Shown: positions 43,220 through 52,635, counted from the first letter of the stretch. The stretch: DNA of 64,000 nt from Acidisoma sp965199065 (GCF_965199065.1 NZ_CBDAQN010000001.1:186001-250000), one strand, 5' to 3'. Notes: generated by a model not told the origin, from the sequence alone. A program made the numbers and translations.

Positions 43220-43972
43220 ATGGCTGCTCCTACGATCGATGCGCTGAGCCAGTTCCGGCTGACCACGAGCCTCGGACCGATCGGTCGCGTCGTCAATTTC
43301 ACCAACTCGAACGAGATGATGCTCATCGCAGCCGCGATCATCGTCATTCTGTTTGCGGTCGGGATGCGTACCCGGGCCGTGGTCCCTGGCCGTCTGCAAT
43401 CCCTGGTTGAGTCCTTGTACGAGTTCGTCTACGCGATGTGTATCGACAACATCGGGGAGGAGGGCCGGAAGTTCTTTCCGCTCGTCTTTACGATCTTCAT
43501 TTTCATCCTCCTCGGCAACCTTCTTGGGCTCTTTCCCTACTTCTTTGCCTACACGAGCGGGATCGTCGTCACGCTCACGATGGCTTTGTTCGTTTTTCTG
43601 TTCACGACCGCCGTCGGCTTCTATGTGCACGGCTTCCGCTTCCTCAAGTTCTTCGTGCCTGAGGGCGTTCCCGGCTGGCTTTTGCCGCTGCTGGTGCCCA
43701 TCGAGATCATTTCGTATCTGTCGCGGCCAGTCTCGCTGTCCGTCCGACTTTTTGCCAACATGACTGCCGGTCATGTGATGCTGGAGGTCTTCGCGGGGTT
43801 CATGATTCTGCTGACGGCCAGCCTTGGAGTGTTCGGCGCCGTCGCCTCCATTATCCCGCTTGGGCTGAATGTGGCGTTGATCGCGCTTGAACTGCTGGTG
43901 GCCTGCTTGCAGGCCTATGTCTTCGCCGTGCTGACTTGCCTCTATCTGCACGACGCCGTGCATATGCACTGA
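43220..43972 (+). CDS. atpB: ATP synthase FO subunit a
   Basis: A 250-residue, six-helix membrane protein forming the proton half-channels. The essential Arg lies in SLSVRLFANMTAGHVMLEV, and the C-terminal helix ends with YVFAVLTCLYLHDAVH. It is encoded between atpI and atpE in the FO operon. Confidence 0.97.
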   Translation: MAAPTIDALSQFRLTTSLGPIGRVVNFTNSNEMMLIAAAIIVILFAVGMRTRAVVPGRLQSLVESLYEFVYAMCIDNIGEEGRKFFPLVFTIFIFILLGNLLGLFPYFFAYTSGIVVTLTMALFVFLFTTAVGFYVHGFRFLKFFVPEGVPGWLLPLLVPIEIISYLSRPVSLSVRLFANMTAGHVMLEVFAGFMILLTASLGVFGAVASIIPLGLNVALIALELLVACLQAYVFAVLTCLYLHDAVHMH

Positions 43973-44000
43973 CCTGACTCTTCTTGAAGGATAACGGATT

Positions 44001-44234
44001 ATGGATATCACTGCTCCGCTTCTCGCCCGCGACATCGGCGCGGGCCTGGCCACCATCGGCGTCGCAGGTGCCGGCGTGGGTATCGGCAATCTTTTTGGAG
44101 CGTTCGTCTCCGCAGTTGGCCGCAATCCTGCCGCGCGCGACCGCATGTTCCGTGACGTGCTGCTCGGTTTCGCGCTGACCGAAGCGATCGCGCTCTACGC
44201 GCTGGTTATCGCGCTCGTCATTCTTTTCACCTGA
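44001..44234 (+). CDS. atpE: ATP synthase FO subunit c
   Basis: A 77-residue hairpin of two membrane helices. The polar loop is GRNPAARDRM; the proton-carrying carboxylate is the Glu of ALTEAIALYAL in helix two. Helix one carries the Gly-rich GAGLATIGVAGAGVGIGN, needed for tight c-ring packing. The sequence has no Na+-binding signature, so a proton-driven ring is expected. Confidence 0.97.
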   Translation: MDITAPLLARDIGAGLATIGVAGAGVGIGNLFGAFVSAVGRNPAARDRMFRDVLLGFALTEAIALYALVIALVILFT

Positions 44235-44257
44235 TCCGCCGGACCTCGAAGCCGATC

Positions 44258-44851
44258 ATGCGCCGCCTTCTCGCCACTGCTCTGCTGTCTTTCGGAGCAA
44301 TCCTCGGGTCGCTCATCCTGCCGGGCGCTGCCCGTGCGGCCTCGAACTTGCCGCAGATGGATTTCAGCAACCCCCTGAATCTCTCGCAGGTGGTTTGGCT
44401 CGTTATCATCCTGGTCGCGCTGTATTTTATCCTCGCGAACTGGGCTTTGCCTGGCGTCGGGTCGGTACTCGCCGATCGCGCGCATCGCATCCAGGTCGAT
44501 CTCGATGCGGCGCACCGGGCGAAGGCGGAGGCGGATAACGCCATCGCCGAACTACAGGCTGCCATCAAATCTGCGCGAGGCGAGGCTCAAGCCGAGGTGA
44601 CGAAAGCAGCAGAGCGAGCCAAGGCGGAGGCTGCGCGGCAGGCCGAGGCGCTGGCGCACAAGCTAGATGAGCAACTGGTGAAGGCGGAGGCGGACATTGC
44701 CTCGGCCCGCACTGAAGCGATGAAGGCGATCCGTCCGATCGCCACGGAGACGGCGGGTCTGTTGGTGGCGCGCCTGACCGGCCGCGCCGCCGATCAGGGG
44801 CGGCTTGGCAGCGAGATCCAGGATGCCATGGCCACGCGCGGCTTGGCCTAG
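44258..44851 (+). CDS. atpF': ATP synthase FO subunit b'
   Basis: A 197-residue stator subunit with an N-terminal signal-like segment (LLATALLSFGAILGSLIL ... ARA), one membrane helix (VVWLVIILVALYFILANW) and a long Ala/Glu/Lys coiled coil. Photosynthetic and alphaproteobacterial synthases have two unlike b subunits; this first copy has the b' features (PQMDFSNPLN before the membrane helix). It is followed 14 bases later by the second b gene. Confidence 0.93.
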   Translation: MRRLLATALLSFGAILGSLILPGAARAASNLPQMDFSNPLNLSQVVWLVIILVALYFILANWALPGVGSVLADRAHRIQVDLDAAHRAKAEADNAIAELQAAIKSARGEAQAEVTKAAERAKAEAARQAEALAHKLDEQLVKAEADIASARTEAMKAIRPIATETAGLLVARLTGRAADQGRLGSEIQDAMATRGLA

Positions 44852-44865
44852 GCAAGAGGAACTAA

Positions 44866-45387
44866 ATGGAAAACGAAGCGCTATCCTCTGCGCCGTGGAT
44901 TCACGGGGCATTCTGGGTCCTCGTCGCCGTACTCATATTTATCGTCGCGTTTGGCGCCAGGATTGCGGTTCCGCTGGGCAAGCTTCTCGACAGCCGCGCC
45001 GCGGCGGTCAGGCAGTCTCTCGACGAGGCCGCACAGCTGAAGGCTGAAGCCGAGGCGATGCTGGTCGACGCCCGCAAGAAGCGCGCGCAAGCCCTCGCCG
45101 AAGCGAAGGACATTCTCGCGCGCGCTCATGAGGAGGCTGCCCGCGCGGCCGCCGAACTTACCGCCGAGGCCGAAATGCGCGCCCGTGCCCGGGAGCGGAT
45201 GGCCGAGGAGCGCATCCAGGCAGCTCAGGCGTCTGCCATCGCTGAGGTCCGGTCGGCGGCTGTCGACGTGGCCATAGCGGCTACGGTTCAGGCTCTGCGC
45301 GATGGCTTGACGGCAGCTGAAGACGGCCGCCTGGTCGATCACGCGATTGCCGAAGTGCCAAACGCCTTCACCCGCCGCGCGGCGTAA
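44866..45387 (+). CDS. atpF: ATP synthase FO subunit b
   Basis: A 173-residue stator subunit with one membrane helix near the N-terminus (FWVLVAVLIFIVAFGARIAVPLGK split by a short turn) and a charged coiled coil to about residue 130. It pairs with b' to hold F1 through the delta subunit. It is the last gene of the FO operon; the next gene converges 27 bases further on. Confidence 0.93.
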   Translation: MENEALSSAPWIHGAFWVLVAVLIFIVAFGARIAVPLGKLLDSRAAAVRQSLDEAAQLKAEAEAMLVDARKKRAQALAEAKDILARAHEEAARAAAELTAEAEMRARARERMAEERIQAAQASAIAEVRSAAVDVAIAATVQALRDGLTAAEDGRLVDHAIAEVPNAFTRRAA

Positions 45388-45414
45388 GCCGCACCTGCTC
45401 TTCAGCCGCTGCGT

Positions 45415-46845
45415 CTACAGATACGGCAGCAGGAGCCTGGCTCCAGCATCCCTCATGCGGATGACGATATTGCGGGCGTTGATGTCGCTGAGTTCCAGTC
45501 GGCTCGACTTGTTCCCTTCCACCAGCGCCTCGAGCGCCACGGACAGCTCAGGGTCGTAGATCTCGACGCAGAGTTCGAAGTTGAGCCGGAAGCTGCGCAT
45601 ATCCCAGTTGCTGCTGCCGATCAGTGACCATTCGCTATCTACGATCATGACCTTCGAGTGCCGGAAGGGTGGCGGGCAGAGCCAGACCTTGACCCCGTCC
45701 TTCAGCATTGGACCGATATTGCCGCGTACGGCCCAGTCGAGCAGCCGATGGTTCCCCTTTTGTGGGATCACCACCTGAACGTCGACGCCGCGCATCGCAG
45801 CAAGCGACAATGCCGTGGTCAGCCGTTCGTCGGGCAAGAAGTATGGTGTCATGATCATGATGCGGTCGCGCGCGCAGGCAATCGCTTGCAGAACGGCGAA
45901 CTCGACTTTCTCAAGGTCCTCGTCCGGCCCTGCCGTGACGACGCGCGCCAGCGAATCGCCCTGGGCGGCGAGCGCCGGGTACCAGGCTTCCCCATCCAAC
46001 TCCTCATCCGCCACAAAAGCCCAGTCCCGGGCGAAAGCGAAGACAAGTTGGCCCACGATCGGCCCTTCGATCCGGAAGTGAGTGTCCTGCACCGGGTCTT
46101 TCGGACGCGTCGCGACCACGTTCTGGTCCGCGATATTGATGCCTCCGGTAAAGCCGATCCGCCCGTCGACGACGAGGATTTTCTTGTGGGTGCGCAGGTT
46201 CAGGAATGGCATCCGCCACGGCATGTAGGAATGCATGAACCTGCCGGCCGGCACGCCCGCCGCTCGTAGCCGGGTGTAGACCGGCGATCGCAGCCAGCCG
46301 CTTCCGATGCCGTCCACGATCACCCGGACCTCGACGCCGCGCTGTTTTGCCGCTTGCAAGGCGTCGACGAAGCGGCCCCCGATCTCGTCGTCCTTCATGA
46401 TGTAGCTGGACAGGCCGATGGTGTGCCGAGCTTCCTCGATCGCGGCGAGCATCTCCGGATAGGCTTCGTCGCCATTTGACAAAGTTCGTATCGAATTGCC
46501 TGGCTCCGTTTGCCGTCCCGTGATGCGGCCGACGCCGTGGCGGAGGGCGGCCAGATGGTTGTCCTCTTCCGCCAGTTCGCGCCTCCTGAGAATGCTTTTT
46601 CCCTGGCGTGCGGACGGGGCGCGCACCCTGCGAGCACGCCGCCGCACCCGGTTCACGCCCAGCACGAAATATGCGAAACCGCCGAAGAAGGGCGCGAACC
46701 AGGCGAGGCCGATCCAGGCCGTGGCCGCCGCCACCTCTCGCTTTGTTTGCAGGACGTGGACGGTGACGATCAGCGCTATGAGCAGACCCACACTGAGTTC
46801 GATGTCGGGTCTGACCCTGGTCAGAAACTGTAGTAACTCGTCCAT
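45415..46845 (-). CDS. cls: Cardiolipin synthase (phospholipase D family)
   Basis: A 476-residue membrane enzyme that joins two phosphatidylglycerols. Two N-terminal membrane helices (LSVGLLIALIVTVHVL, then AAATAWIGLAWFAPFFGGFAYFVLG) precede two HKD active sites: HKKILVVDGRIGFTGG (about 210-225) and HSKVMIVDSEWSLIGSSN (about 400-417). The start at 46845 (MDELLQFLTRVRPD) drops a non-conserved 12-residue extension. It faces the FO operon convergently. Confidence 0.92.
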   Translation of the reverse strand: MDELLQFLTRVRPDIELSVGLLIALIVTVHVLQTKREVAAATAWIGLAWFAPFFGGFAYFVLGVNRVRRRARRVRAPSARQGKSILRRRELAEEDNHLAALRHGVGRITGRQTEPGNSIRTLSNGDEAYPEMLAAIEEARHTIGLSSYIMKDDEIGGRFVDALQAAKQRGVEVRVIVDGIGSGWLRSPVYTRLRAAGVPAGRFMHSYMPWRMPFLNLRTHKKILVVDGRIGFTGGINIADQNVVATRPKDPVQDTHFRIEGPIVGQLVFAFARDWAFVADEELDGEAWYPALAAQGDSLARVVTAGPDEDLEKVEFAVLQAIACARDRIMIMTPYFLPDERLTTALSLAAMRGVDVQVVIPQKGNHRLLDWAVRGNIGPMLKDGVKVWLCPPPFRHSKVMIVDSEWSLIGSSNWDMRSFRLNFELCVEIYDPELSVALEALVEGNKSSRLELSDINARNIVIRMRDAGARLLLPYL

Positions 46846-46994
46846 GGGTGGCTCACAGGCTAGAGGTGTCGGCGCGCGCACGCTCGCCGGAGGTTCAGAA
46901 GTTCTTGCTCCTCCCTAGAAAAGAAGCGCGCTCTCACTGTTCCCACGGGGGCGGGTCCGCTGGTGGCTCGATACCAGAAAAAGCCGCTTGGCCA

Positions 46995-47756
46995 CTATCC
47001 GGGCGAGATCCAGCCTTGGCCCGCGAAAAAGTCCCCGACATTGGTCGCTACGTGCTTGGCCAGGTCCTCGGCATCCTTGGCGAGGCCGCTCCGTTGCCGC
47101 GCCACGGTTCCTGCAACCGAGCCGGCGACCGCCATGGCGACATGTCCTGCGGCGGCGCTTGCGGCGCCGAGCCCTAAGCCCGGCGTACGACCGCTGTTGG
47201 CATTCGCGTCATAGGTCTGCAAAAGCCTGTTATCGCCGGTTGGCTCCGCCCGCAGCACCTGGACATTCGCATAGACCTGGCTCTTACCCGCGCCGAACCC
47301 GATGAGCGTGCGTCGCGTCGCATTGCCGGCCGTCACGCGAACGATCTGCCCTTGGATAAGCACATCGCCGGGACGGGGCTGCTCACCGGGGCTGGCCGCC
47401 ACGGCGGGCAAACCCATGCGGTCGATCGCATCGACCAGCGTTTGCGAGATCGCACTGGTGATCTCATAGGCCAGTTCCTGGCGCTCAGCCGGGGGATTGG
47501 ATGAGCCGCTGATCGCCGCCAGCCGAGCCTTCACGCCTGAGTCGAGCTGGATAATGTCGGGATCAAGGGTGAACCCGTACACCAGCACCTCTGACGGCCG
47601 GGGCGTCGCGCGACCGCTCTCCTGAACTGGAACGACGTAGGTGCCGGTGTTCTGCACGTGGGTTGAGCAAGCTGCCAGCCCAAGCGCGGCTCCTGCCAGG
47701 AGGCCGACGAGCCGAAGGTGCCGGAGCATTCTGAAGCCGTGAATAATCGGTTTCAT
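46995..47756 (-). CDS. DUF4410 outer-membrane-type lipoprotein
   Basis: A 253-residue lipoprotein. Signal segment LRLVGLLAGAALGLAACS has a clear lipobox (LAAC). The mature part matches DUF4410: VLVYGFTLDPDIIQLDSG, AYEITSAISQTLVDAIDRMGLPA and VLIQGQIVRVTAGNATRRTLIGFGAG. The C-terminus has a Gly/Ala-rich stretch (GLGLGAASAAAGHVAMAVAGSVAG) that could insert in a membrane. Function unknown. ATG 47756 is used; ATG 47732 would give the shorter signal peptide. Confidence 0.85.
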   Translation of the reverse strand: MKPIIHGFRMLRHLRLVGLLAGAALGLAACSTHVQNTGTYVVPVQESGRATPRPSEVLVYGFTLDPDIIQLDSGVKARLAAISGSSNPPAERQELAYEITSAISQTLVDAIDRMGLPAVAASPGEQPRPGDVLIQGQIVRVTAGNATRRTLIGFGAGKSQVYANVQVLRAEPTGDNRLLQTYDANANSGRTPGLGLGAASAAAGHVAMAVAGSVAGTVARQRSGLAKDAEDLAKHVATNVGDFFAGQGWISPG

Positions 47757-47911
47757 TTTCCAAGACCCTAATTTGTTTCGAACTCGAGCAAGGCTGGGCT
47801 CCGGCGTCAATGCTCCATCAGACGAACGCGAGAGTGAATGTGCGGAGGGTGGCGCGGAATCCTCTTTACAGCTAACCCAAGCGAATAAAATCCCCGTGGA
47901 GACGACTGGGT

Positions 47912-49384
47912 ATGGACGATCTCATGCCGATGCAGGAACTCACGCCCGAACAGGTCGTCGCGCGTCTCGAATTTGGTTACGACCATGCATGTGGCGCCCT
48001 CCGGGATGCCCTCAGCCGCTACTCCAGGACCGGCATCGGCCCCACCGCCGCCGAGCGGCGGCACTTCCGGTATCCGCGTCTGGACGTCGCGTGGCACCCG
48101 ACGGGTGCAGTTCGCACCACCACCACCCGCGCCTGGGCCAAGCTCCAGGAACCCGGCGTCTACTCCACCACCATCACCCAACCTGCCTTCTTTCGCGCCT
48201 ACCTGCTGGAGCAACTGCAACCGCTCGTAAGCGAGTTTGGCGCCACGCTCTCAGTGCATATCAGCGACCTCGAAATCCCCTATCCATACGTGACCGAGGT
48301 CGGAGACGAGTTTGTGCATGGCGCCGTTCAGGTAGAGGAGTTGGCGCGCCTCTTCCCAACGCCTCGCCTGTCGTCGGTCGGGGACGAGGTCGCGGATGGG
48401 CTATGGATTTTCGATCCTGCAAAGCCGCGTCCGCTCGCTCTCTTTGATGCGGTCCGCACCGATTTTTCGCTCAAGCGGCTCACTCATTACACCGGCACGA
48501 ACTGGCGCACGCTCCAACCCTGGATTCTACTTACCAACTACCAACGCTATGTCGACGGCTTCGTGCGCTTCGCGCTCGACGAGCTTGCGCGTCCACAATC
48601 GCGTTACGTCGCGCTGCATCTCCCAGGTGGGCGAAGCGTAACGCGAGGCACGCTCCCCGCGGAGGCGGCCGAGATCGTCGCCAGCGCACCGTGGCAGAGT
48701 TTTCAGATGCCCGCCTACAACTTGCAGAGGGATGACGGGCAGGGCATCACCATCGTCAATATCGGCGTCGGCCCCTCCAACGCGAAGAACATCACCGACC
48801 ACCTTGCCGTGCTGCGGCCGAACTGCTGGCTCATGATCGGGCATTGCGGCGGCCTGCGGCAGAGTCAGGTCATCGGCGACTACGTATTGGCGCACGGCTA
48901 CCTCCGGCGAGACCGGATCCTGGACGATCTGCTGCCGCCGGAAGTTCCGGTGCCTGCCTTGGCCGAAGTTCAGCTTGCCTTACAGGAGGCGGCGGCGCGC
49001 GTCACCGGCGACCGGGGGGATGCGCTCAAGCGCCGGCTGCGGACCGGCACCGTCGTCACCTACGACGATCGCAACTGGGAGCTGCGGTGGTCGCAGGAGC
49101 GGCGGCGGATCAACCTCAGCCGTGCGATCGCGGTCGACATGGAGAGCGGCACCCTGGCGGCTCAAGGCTACCGGCTGAGGGTGCCCTACGGCACGCTGCT
49201 CTGCGTGTCGGACAAGCCGTTGCACGGGGAGATCAAGCTCCCCGGAGCCGCGACCGCTTTCTATCAGCGTGCGGTCGGGGAGCATCTGGCGATCGGGCTG
49301 GAGACGATCGACCTGCTGCGTGATCAGCTTCACTCGCTTCATTCACGCAAGCTGCGTGCGTTCGACGAGCCGGTCTTCCGCTAG
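47912..49384 (+). CDS. amn: AMP nucleosidase
   Basis: A 490-residue enzyme hydrolysing AMP to adenine and ribose 5-phosphate. The N-terminal AMP-nucleosidase-specific domain (residues 1-190) is followed by the nucleoside phosphorylase-like catalytic domain with TIVNIGVGPSNAKNITDHLAVLRPNCWLMIGHCGGL (phosphate and base sites) and the AVDMESGTLAAQGYR segment with the catalytic acid. It adjusts AMP levels and feeds purine salvage or degradation. The window also holds urate-degradation genes, but they are 5 kb away and unlinked by operon. Confidence 0.93.
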   Translation: MDDLMPMQELTPEQVVARLEFGYDHACGALRDALSRYSRTGIGPTAAERRHFRYPRLDVAWHPTGAVRTTTTRAWAKLQEPGVYSTTITQPAFFRAYLLEQLQPLVSEFGATLSVHISDLEIPYPYVTEVGDEFVHGAVQVEELARLFPTPRLSSVGDEVADGLWIFDPAKPRPLALFDAVRTDFSLKRLTHYTGTNWRTLQPWILLTNYQRYVDGFVRFALDELARPQSRYVALHLPGGRSVTRGTLPAEAAEIVASAPWQSFQMPAYNLQRDDGQGITIVNIGVGPSNAKNITDHLAVLRPNCWLMIGHCGGLRQSQVIGDYVLAHGYLRRDRILDDLLPPEVPVPALAEVQLALQEAAARVTGDRGDALKRRLRTGTVVTYDDRNWELRWSQERRRINLSRAIAVDMESGTLAAQGYRLRVPYGTLLCVSDKPLHGEIKLPGAATAFYQRAVGEHLAIGLETIDLLRDQLHSLHSRKLRAFDEPVFR

Positions 49385-49470
49385 AGATCTCCGTCTTCTG
49401 TTCCTTGCAATCTTGTTGCGAAACCGATCCTTGTTATGTTAGTTTCGATAACAAGACAAGGAATGGTTGG

Positions 49471-50247
49471 ATGGTTCTGGTCGATGAGGCGGTGCTGAAG
49501 GCTCTGGTTCCCGGTGAGAGCGGTCTGAGGGCAACACGGCAAGCCGCGATCATGGCGGGCATGGCGGCGCCCGTTGCCTCTACGCTCGCTGGTCACAGCA
49601 TAGACACGCCGCTCCGTGTCGCTCATTTTCTGGCCCAGGTAGCGCACGAGTCTGACGGTTTTTGCACGACGGAAGAATATTCCGATGGCCGCGCCTATGA
49701 GGGGCGGCGAGATCTCGGCAACGTTCAGCCGGGGGACGGGCCGCGTTACAAGGGCCGCGGGCTTATCCAGCTTACCGGGCGGATGAACTACGCGTCCGTG
49801 GGAGAGGCTCTGGGCCTCGATCTGGTCGGCGACCCGCTTTCTGTGAACGATCCCGTGACCTACCTGCTCGTCGCCTGCCAGTTTTGGACGCGCCTCAAGA
49901 TCAACGCGCATTGCGATGCGGACGACCTCTACGCCGTGACGCGCCTCGTCAACGGTGGGCTCAACGGCCTCGAAAGCCGGCTTGCTTACCTGACGCGCGC
50001 CAAGACCCTGATCGCTCCTTTGGCCGCCAGCGCCATACCGGCGTCCAACTGGCCGGTTCTATACCGGGGCACGACCGGCGAGGCCGTGGCGCAGTTGCAG
50101 CAGGATCTGGCGGCCCATGGCTACCCGGTCGCTCGCGACGGCAGTTTCGGACCGGGAACCGAGACCGCGCTGCGTCATTTCCAGAGCTTGCATGGCTTGG
50201 CGCCCGATGGCATCGCCGGTCCTGTTCTTTGGGAGGCGCTCGCATGA
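49471..50247 (+). CDS. GH19 endolysin/chitinase-like enzyme with peptidoglycan-binding domain
   Basis: A 258-residue protein: a GH19 lysozyme-like domain (1-185) with the catalytic Glu in FLAQVAHESDGF, KGRGLIQLTGRMNY, and a C-terminal PG_binding_1 domain (GTTGEAVAQLQQDLAAHGYPVARDG, then ALRHFQSLHGLAPDGIAG). This fusion is common in phage endolysins. It lacks a signal peptide, and no holin or other phage gene is next to it. It may be a domesticated phage lysin or a cell-wall enzyme. ATG 49471 is chosen by an AAGGA upstream. Confidence 0.85.
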   Translation: MVLVDEAVLKALVPGESGLRATRQAAIMAGMAAPVASTLAGHSIDTPLRVAHFLAQVAHESDGFCTTEEYSDGRAYEGRRDLGNVQPGDGPRYKGRGLIQLTGRMNYASVGEALGLDLVGDPLSVNDPVTYLLVACQFWTRLKINAHCDADDLYAVTRLVNGGLNGLESRLAYLTRAKTLIAPLAASAIPASNWPVLYRGTTGEAVAQLQQDLAAHGYPVARDGSFGPGTETALRHFQSLHGLAPDGIAGPVLWEALA

Positions 50248-50349
50248 AGCGAAACTCCAAATCTCATAGTTGCAAAACCGTAACATTCTGCTAGCTTTGC
50301 CTTGGTCACGATGTGTCTGGCCAGCCGGCATCAGGGTGTTTCCGCGAGC

Positions 50350-51675
50350 ATGCGTCTGTCGTCGCCTTTCCTGCCGGCGCCCACAGGTTCGATGGCCCAC
50401 GCATGCGGCGCGTCGGCTCTCGCACGCGGTTTGGCGTTGATGGACGCTTTCAGGCCGGACGAGGCCGAGCCGTTCCTGCGCGCGGCTTTGGCGGCAGCGC
50501 CGGCAGACAAGGACGTGCTTCTGGCAATGGCCGACCTGCACCAGCGGCGTGGCACCGCTCCCGCGGCTCAGCTCGACTACGCGTTCCGCGTGGTTCGATC
50601 GCATCCGGACTGTGCTCAGGCCCACAAGCTTTTCGCATTGGCCGCCCGGGCGCTGGGGCTGGAGCCTCTGGCCATCGGGCATCTCCGCCGCTGCATCGAA
50701 CTCGCCCCCGTCGACGGTAATGCCCGCTTCCACCTTGGCCTGACGCTGCTGCAGTTTGGGCACTGGGAGGAGGGCCGGGCAATCTACGAGCAGCGCCCAA
50801 CGCAGCCTTCAGCCAACGGCTATGTCAAACCGGCGCCGCCTGGGCGTTTGGAGTGGCGTGGCGAGGATTTGCATGGCCGGACGCTCGTCTTGCTTGGCGA
50901 GGATGGGCACGGCGACCAGATCCAGAATTTTCGTTTCGCGCGTCATTTTTTGGCCGCGCGACCGAAACGTATGGTCATCGACGTCCGGCCGCCGCTCCGG
51001 CGGCTGTTCCTGCATGCGCTTCAGTCATCCCCTGGCGGGGAGGCGTGTTTGGCCGCCACGTTGGACGCGGCGGGAACAGATGTGGATTACGTGCTTGCAT
51101 TCGGCAGCATGAGCGGCTGGCTTGGGAAGCGCGAGAGCGAACTCGCGGCGGAAACGCCCTATCTGCGGCCGGTGGCGGCGCCGCCGGCGCGGCTGCCTGA
51201 CGAGGTGCGGATCGGGATCGCGTGGCGCGGCAACCAACGTTTAGACACCGATCGGGTCCGGTCGATCCCCTTCTTTTCATGGACGGCGCTGCTGGCGCTT
51301 CCTTTGCCGGTACGGTGGGTGAGCCTGCAACATGATGACCACCGGCCGGAGGAGCTTATCTTGATCCGTCAGTACAACGTCGAAACGCCGTTGCGCGGTG
51401 GCGACGACTTTTTGGATACGGCGGATGTCGTGGCAGGGCTCGATCTCGTTATCTCAGTGGACACTGCGATGGCGCATCTGGCCGGGGCGCTTGGGCGTCC
51501 TATCTGGCTGCTCAATCGTGCGACAAGCGAATGGCGCTGGGGATGGAAAGCAGACCGCTCGCCACTGTATCCGACAATGGCGCTCTTCAATCAGGAAACC
51601 CTCCTGGAGTGGGCGCCAGTCATGGCGGCGGTTCAGTCGAGGCTGACCGACAGCTTCGCCGCCCAAAGCAGATGA
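50350..51675 (+). CDS. TPR-containing glycosyltransferase (GT9-like)
   Basis: A 441-residue protein. The N-terminal third consists of three to four TPR helical repeats (ALMDAFRPDEAEPFLRAALAA; LLAMADLHQRRG; CIELAPVDGNARFHLGLTLLQ). The C-terminal half is a GT-B domain like ADP-heptose transferases (VRIGIAWRGNQRLDTD, LDLVISVDTAMAHLAGALGRPIWLL). Similar fusions occur in alphaproteobacterial polysaccharide and flagellin-glycosylation genes. The stop overlaps the FkbM methyltransferase start as ATGA. Donor and acceptor are unknown. Confidence 0.85.
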   Translation: MRLSSPFLPAPTGSMAHACGASALARGLALMDAFRPDEAEPFLRAALAAAPADKDVLLAMADLHQRRGTAPAAQLDYAFRVVRSHPDCAQAHKLFALAARALGLEPLAIGHLRRCIELAPVDGNARFHLGLTLLQFGHWEEGRAIYEQRPTQPSANGYVKPAPPGRLEWRGEDLHGRTLVLLGEDGHGDQIQNFRFARHFLAARPKRMVIDVRPPLRRLFLHALQSSPGGEACLAATLDAAGTDVDYVLAFGSMSGWLGKRESELAAETPYLRPVAAPPARLPDEVRIGIAWRGNQRLDTDRVRSIPFFSWTALLALPLPVRWVSLQHDDHRPEELILIRQYNVETPLRGGDDFLDTADVVAGLDLVISVDTAMAHLAGALGRPIWLLNRATSEWRWGWKADRSPLYPTMALFNQETLLEWAPVMAAVQSRLTDSFAAQSR

Positions 51676-52478
51676 CGGCATCGCTCCCCGGACCGAAGGA
51701 TCCTCGCACCGTGGGTACAGCCGCGCCGATCTCCTATGCCATCCTCGTCCCCACCGTTTACGGCCAGATGCTGATCAATCGCCATGACATCAACCAGGCG
51801 AACGCGTTGATCAAAACCTGCAAAGGACACGACCACCACGAGATCGAGATGATTGCCCGGATTTTCGACATCCTTGCCGCGCCCTTCGGCGTCTTCATCG
51901 ATGTCGGCGCAAATATCGGCACTCACACGCTGGGCATAGCCCGCCATCTTGGACGAGGTGGACGCGTGTACTCCTACGAGCCGCAGCGCCTGCTGTTCCA
52001 GATGATTTGCGGGTCGCTGGCGCTGAATGCGGTCACCAATGTCTTCTGCATGAACGAGGCCGCGGGAGCCGCGCCGGGTAAAATCGCCGTCCCGCAGTTC
52101 GACTACTTCAGCCCGATGAATTTCGGCAGCGTCGAGTTCGGCCCTCAGCAGCGGGAGAAGCTCGATCAGATCCGTGGAGATGACCCCGCCAAGGCGGAGT
52201 TCGTTCGTGTTTCAACGATCGATCATCTCGAGTTGGCTGAGGTCCATGTCATCAAGATCGACGCTGAAGGCATGGAACTGGATGTCCTGGCGGGCGCACA
52301 AGAAACGATCGCCCGTTGCACCCCTATTCTGCTGGTCGAGTATCTCAAAGTCGACCGCAAGCTTTTGCTCGCGGTCCTCAAATGCGCCGGCTATCAGGTC
52401 TACCAGTTCGACATCAACGTGCTGGCTATTCCAAAAGTCTACGAGGCAAGGGTGCTCACCAATCGGCCGCGGCTATGA
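51672..52478 (+). CDS. FkbM-family SAM methyltransferase
   Basis: A 268-residue methyltransferase with the SAM motif VFIDVGANIGTHTLGIARHLG (about 76-96), the acidic loop VYSYEPQRLLFQMI and the FkbM-type VIKIDAEGMELDVLAGA. Family members O-methylate sugars or hydroxyls. Its ATG lies in the stop of the TPR-glycosyltransferase gene, so the pair is coupled and likely decorates the same glycan. Confidence 0.9.
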   Translation: MTASLPGPKDPRTVGTAAPISYAILVPTVYGQMLINRHDINQANALIKTCKGHDHHEIEMIARIFDILAAPFGVFIDVGANIGTHTLGIARHLGRGGRVYSYEPQRLLFQMICGSLALNAVTNVFCMNEAAGAAPGKIAVPQFDYFSPMNFGSVEFGPQQREKLDQIRGDDPAKAEFVRVSTIDHLELAEVHVIKIDAEGMELDVLAGAQETIARCTPILLVEYLKVDRKLLLAVLKCAGYQVYQFDINVLAIPKVYEARVLTNRPRL

Positions 52479-52506
52479 CGCCAGCGGCCTGATTGCGAGA
52501 ATGACG

Positions 52507-52635
52507 TTAGCGCCAATAGCCGTAGTCGGGGTGGCCGTAGCCGTGGTGATAGCCGTGGTAGGGAAAGTAGCAGCCACCGAGCGACAACGCGATCAGAACG
52601 CCGGCGCCGAGCCGCATCAAACTCTTCTTCGACAT
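52507..52635 (-). CDS. Tiny His/Tyr/Gly-rich lipoprotein, 42 aa
   Basis: A 42-residue peptide with a full lipoprotein signal (MSKKSLMRLGAGVLIALSLG, lipobox LGGC). The mature tail of 21 residues is almost only Tyr, His, Gly and Pro (YFPYHGYHHGYG...). An AGGAGG site lies just before the ATG, so translation is well supported. The tail could bind metal or lie against the cell wall; that is a guess. It follows ribF on the same strand. Confidence 0.78.
   Translation of the reverse strand: MSKKSLMRLGAGVLIALSLGGCYFPYHGYHHGYGHPDYGYWR

Noticed and set aside
49471..50247. GH19 lysin as part of the prophage at the left edge
   Set aside because: It is more than 40 kb away, surrounded by housekeeping genes, with no phage neighbours.
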